A stretch of 64,000 nucleotides of DNA. Source: Leptolyngbya sp. FACHB-321. Its GTDB lineage: Bacteria; Cyanobacteriota; Cyanobacteriia; Leptolyngbyales; Leptolyngbyaceae. Where the stretch lies: positions 186,001-250,000 of the forward strand of contig NZ_JACJPI010000064.1 in assembly GCF_014695975.1 (NCBI RefSeq), given 5' to 3'. Position numbers and translations under genes: made by a program. Shown in pieces: positions 61,191 through 64,000 of the stretch (positions are counted from its first letter, which is position 1; each line of letters opens with the position of its first letter). A model generated the notes under the pieces. The model searched no databases. It was not told the DNA's origin and worked only from the letters and a program-made list of their open reading frames with translations.

Positions 61191-61492
61191 GAAGAGTAAA
61201 GATTGGCAGCTTTCCTAAAATTTAAAGCGTTTTTGCTGACAATAGGAATTAGCAACGAGGGCGATCGCTTTTTCCAGATCAGCCCAGTACGGCTTGTAAA
61301 GTTAGGATGGCGGGTATTGGGTGTACTTCCTTTCAGACAAAAAACGCTATAACTCCTTAGTCCTTATCTCCTTATACAGTTTCCAAACTGGCAACAAAAC
61401 GCGATTAGTCCAACCGCGAGCGCTAAGATTTGAAGCAGGGCGTTTCTTCTCGATCGCGTGCTTCCATTGCCCCATGACCGAGCGTATCTGCT
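61191..61492. other. 302-bp intergenic region before the TonB-like gene
   Basis: No gene, repeat or clear promoter seen. It lies between divergent genes. Confidence 0.35.
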
Positions 61493-62572
61493 ATGTCTAA
61501 TTCCTTATCACCCAAAAGGCGACCCCAGATTAACCAGGAAACCCTGGAGCGGGTGCTAGAGAAATTGCGCCAACCAGCTTCGCTGTCTGTCTTAGCCTCT
61601 CTTGTGGCACATGGCGTGCTAGGGGCATCGTTACCAAGTCTGTTGGCTAGCCAGCCGGAGGAGCTAGATACACAGCGAAGAGTGCAGGTTTTGGAACTGT
61701 CCCCTGCTGAGCAAAGGCAGCTGCCGACGCTCGATGCTGCTACGCCACTTCCCCCATCACTTCTGCCTGCTAAACCCTTGCAGCCAAACCAGCCAGCACC
61801 AAAGCTGCCTGATCCTAAGGTGTATAACGAGCCATCGCTTTACACCCTCCCGCCTTATCCGCCACCAACCTTCTCTTTCCCGGTGCCGCCTTCTATTTTT
61901 GATATTCCTGCTTCGTCAGCAAAGAAGCCGCTAAGCCCCTCGACTCCTCAGCCGCTTGCTCCCAAACCGCCTCCTGACTTAGCGCCGCCTCTGGCATCAA
62001 AGCCCCCTGCTGAATCCAAGCCAGCGGATGCAGATGCTAAAGATTCTGACCAGCCGACTGCTACTCCAAGTGCGCCAACCCGTGCAGAGAAGCTTTCGCC
62101 AGAACAAATTGCTGCACTTCAGGCAGATGCAGCCCGATCGCGTCAGTCCGATCCTTCATACACCTTCAATGGTCCAGAAACCGAAGAAAAAGCGGCAGGA
62201 GTCTTTAACGATAATGTGACTGCTTTCATAGACAGGGCGGCGAAGGTAACGGCTGGCAATGTTGATGACAGCCGCTTTTACAAAACGCCTGAGAGGGTGA
62301 CTGATCTCTTTCCAAAGGATGCCTGTCCGTCGGTGAGAGGGGTGCGTAATGCTTCCTTTAGCGCGATTGTGAAACCCGATGGCACCCTCGCAGAACCGCC
62401 CGTTGTGCTGCTTACATCAGGCTACAAAGGCTTAGATACGGCTGCGATCGAAGACATTACCACCACCACGAAAAATAAAAAATTTAGTGATGGTGATAAG
62501 TTCCAGCTCATTCGCTTCGACTACACCTTTGACCCCAAAACGGTTTGTCCTAAGTCTGCTGATCCTGCTTAA
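61493..62572 (+). CDS. Proline-rich TonB-like protein
   Basis: 359 residues. A weak hydrophobic stretch near residues 30-50 (ASLSVLASLVAHGVLGASLP) follows a basic start. The long middle is rich in Pro, Ala and Lys (KPLQPNQPAPKLPDPK, PQPLAPKPPPDLAPP). The C-terminal ~100 residues, NASFSAIVKPDGTLAEPPVV and IEDITTTTKNKKFSDGDKFQ, resemble the small beta domain of TonB proteins. TonB spans the periplasm and passes energy to outer-membrane transporters. The assignment is by layout rather than by a clear signature. Confidence 0.6.
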   Translation: MSNSLSPKRRPQINQETLERVLEKLRQPASLSVLASLVAHGVLGASLPSLLASQPEELDTQRRVQVLELSPAEQRQLPTLDAATPLPPSLLPAKPLQPNQPAPKLPDPKVYNEPSLYTLPPYPPPTFSFPVPPSIFDIPASSAKKPLSPSTPQPLAPKPPPDLAPPLASKPPAESKPADADAKDSDQPTATPSAPTRAEKLSPEQIAALQADAARSRQSDPSYTFNGPETEEKAAGVFNDNVTAFIDRAAKVTAGNVDDSRFYKTPERVTDLFPKDACPSVRGVRNASFSAIVKPDGTLAEPPVVLLTSGYKGLDTAAIEDITTTTKNKKFSDGDKFQLIRFDYTFDPKTVCPKSADPA

Positions 62573-62709
62573 GCGTTTGGTTCGCAGCAATTTGTACAAA
62601 ACACATTGTTTATTAGAGTTGCGTGTGTGATTACCCGAATGCGCTACTCTGACTGAGATAAAGTTGTTTGCGTACTCTTTGCGGACTTGTGGGTCACGTG
62701 CGATCGTCT

Positions 62710-63768
62710 ATGGTTCTTGATGCGTCTTTTGCAGCCCAGCTTGCAGCGTCTGCTGAACGGCTGTTTTACTTGATCGATCGCTTTCAGACAGCGAAGATTT
62801 TAGTCGTCGGCGATTTGACGTTGGATGAGTTTCTTACGGGGCAGGTGGAGCGGCTGTCTCGCGAAGCGCCTGTGCTTATCATTCGCCATGAAACGACCCG
62901 ACAGGTGCCGGGTGGTGGCGCAAATGCGGTCTATAACTTTGCGAAACTAGGCGCACATGTAAAAGCTGTGGGGCTGCTAGGTGTTGATGACCAGGGGAAA
63001 GCACTACGCAGCATTTTTGAAGGCGCAGGTATTGATACGCAAGGAGTTCTGCTGGACAGCGATCGCCCCACTGTGACCAAAACGCGGATTTCGGGTCATG
63101 CTCGCCAGTCAGTAACGCAGCAGATTGTGCGGGTCGATCGTAAGTCGGATGATTTGCCCGATGAATTGCTCCAGCTTCAGCTTGCCGACTACATCCAGCA
63201 GCACGTTGGCACCGTTGATGCGGTTGTCTGCTCCGATTATGGCGATGGCACCTTAACGCCACCGGTCATTCAAGCAGCGCTGACCCATTCGCTCAGTGTT
63301 GTTGACGCTCAGATCGGACTCGATCGCTACACAGGCGCAACGGTTTTCACACCCAATCTGCCTGAAGCCGAGCAAGCTGTTGGTTATTCGCTCGTTAGTT
63401 CATCAGGTAATCCGGCTGACCTAACGCAACTTCAGCAAGGTGGACACGCCCTCTTGCAGCTGACTCAGGCAAAGCAAATGCTCATCACTCGTGGCGAAGA
63501 GGGAATGAGCTTATTTGATCGCGACGGCACTCAGCACCATATTCCTGCCTTTAATCGTACGGATGTTTTTGATGTAACAGGCGCAGGCGATACCGTTGTC
63601 GCTGCCTTCACGCTGGGGCTGATCGCAGGAGCAACCTCATGGGAAGCAACCGTTTTAGGCAACCTGGCAGCCAGCATTGTCGTCCGGCAGTTTGGCACCA
63701 CACCCACAACGCCAACCGAGATGAAAGCCTCGCTTCAGGCGCTTTTGGATGAGTTTCAGCATGAGTAA
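62710..63768 (+). CDS. PfkB-family sugar kinase, HldE/RfaE kinase-domain-like
   Basis: 352 residues from the ATG at 62710; a TTG 14 codons upstream would extend it. The motifs are KILVVGDLTLDEFLTGQVER, VPGGGANAVYNFAKLGAHVK, VCSDYGDGTL, FTPNLPEAEQAV and DVTGAGDTVVAAFTLGLIAG with the catalytic Asp in GAGD. The pattern is that of the N-terminal kinase of HldE, which phosphorylates heptose-7-phosphate in LPS-core synthesis. The cytidylyltransferase domain that follows in HldE is absent, so the partner would be encoded elsewhere. Other PfkB sugar kinases are possible. Confidence 0.75.
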   Translation: MVLDASFAAQLAASAERLFYLIDRFQTAKILVVGDLTLDEFLTGQVERLSREAPVLIIRHETTRQVPGGGANAVYNFAKLGAHVKAVGLLGVDDQGKALRSIFEGAGIDTQGVLLDSDRPTVTKTRISGHARQSVTQQIVRVDRKSDDLPDELLQLQLADYIQQHVGTVDAVVCSDYGDGTLTPPVIQAALTHSLSVVDAQIGLDRYTGATVFTPNLPEAEQAVGYSLVSSSGNPADLTQLQQGGHALLQLTQAKQMLITRGEEGMSLFDRDGTQHHIPAFNRTDVFDVTGAGDTVVAAFTLGLIAGATSWEATVLGNLAASIVVRQFGTTPTTPTEMKASLQALLDEFQHE

Positions 63769-63892
63769 GGAGTGATGAGGCAAGGGGCTTAGCTATCAGG
63801 CGCTAGGAGTCAGAAGTCAGAAGTTGGAACTTAAAAGACTGCTTCTGCTCCCCCTGCTTCTCTGCTCCCCTCCCTTACCTCAATAAAAGATC

Positions 63893-63940
63893 AGAACAGT
63901 TGGAATTAAGTAGTACAAATATACTGTTCTACGTGTAGAA
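63893..63940. promoter_or_regulatory. Candidate operator/promoter region with inverted repeats
   Basis: AGAACAGT (63893-63900) and ACTGTTCT (63923-63930) form an 8-bp perfect inverted repeat 22 bases apart. TTCTAC-GT-GTAGAA (63927-63940) is a second, overlapping one. They lie 31 bases before the ATG of a possible gene at 63971. A TAGAAT hexamer in the second repeat could serve as -10, so the repeat could be an operator over the promoter. Confidence 0.45.
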
Positions 63941-63970
63941 TACTCTCAGCAGAACGTTGAGGAACTCTCT

Positions 63971-64000
63971 ATGCAACCAGCGCTTAAATTCTCGCTCGAA
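63971..64000 (+). CDS. Possible start of a gene cut by the right window edge
   Basis: ATG at 63971 opens a frame of ten codons (MQPALKFSLE) with TTGAGGAA 8-16 bases upstream. Too little to name, but the ribosome site and the palindromic region before it support a real start. Confidence 0.45.
   Translation, partial: MQPALKFSLE

Noticed and set aside
63912-63930. Cyanobacterial LexA/SOS box before the gene at the right edge
   Set aside because: AGTAC is present, but the second half-site is too far away to match the RGTACNNNDGTWCB pattern.
1-64000. CRISPR arrays, rRNA genes and prophage genes
   Set aside because: I looked for repeated spacers with even spacing, rRNA signatures and phage structural genes and saw none. 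Only short tandem or inverted repeats were found.

Overview
The window is a stretch of cyanobacterial chromosome. The octamer GCGATCGC (HIP1) and its variants recur throughout. Several genes are cyanobacterial hallmarks: pipX-pipY, sepF, a DUF3611-type membrane protein and ktrAB. DnaA boxes of the form TTTTCCACA lie beside dnaN. Heptamer repeats and pyrimidine-rich spacers are like those of filamentous cyanobacteria. I cannot name the genus; a filamentous, non-heterocystous lineage (Leptolyngbya-like) is a guess. No intact mobile element, CRISPR array or rRNA gene was seen.

Region 1 (1-13977, all minus strand) reads as one transcription unit for an ABC-dependent surface glycan. In transcription order it holds an FAD oxidoreductase of the UDP-galactopyranose-mutase-like type, two GT2 glycosyltransferases, two ~900-residue proteins each carrying two GT2 modules, Wzm (permease), Wzt (ATPase with a C-terminal glycan-binding domain), a methyltransferase whose C-terminus matches the Wzt glycan-binding domain, and a secreted glycoside hydrolase cut by the window edge. 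The shared domain suggests a polymer whose end is methylated and then recognised by the exporter.

Region 2 (13978-15695) is a decayed junction. It contains an IS1-family transposase pseudogene, a probable IS630-type C-terminal remnant, the N-terminus of a caspase-like peptidase, a 7-bp hairpin and the 3' part of a tRNA-Arg(CCU) gene. It looks like an old integration site.

Region 3 (15696-24720) is mostly housekeeping: ktrA and ktrB (potassium uptake), a DUF3611-type membrane protein, dnaN with a probable chromosomal origin upstream, a PA14-domain glycoside hydrolase and a spore-photoproduct-lyase-like radical SAM protein.

Region 4 (24728-49606) is a second, larger polysaccharide locus. It has a Wzc-type tyrosine autokinase, a Wza-type outer-membrane export protein (divergent), an initiating sugar-phosphate transferase, a probable Wzy/ligase protein, an MsbA/HepA-type ABC exporter, a pyruvyl-transferase-family protein and about a dozen glycosyltransferases. 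One of these is an acyltransferase-GT4 fusion. This is the Wzx/Wzy-like logic, so two export logics lie side by side.

Region 5 (49648-64000) holds conserved housekeeping genes: the GTPase genes ylqF/rbgA and der, a nucleotide-cyclase-like protein that has lost its catalytic residues and is translationally coupled to ylqF, an EcfT-type permease, pipX-pipY, sepF, proC, an FHA-FHA-ABC transporter, aat, a lipase-like hydrolase, a TonB-like proline-rich protein and a PfkB/HldE-type sugar kinase. The beginning of one more gene may lie at the right edge.
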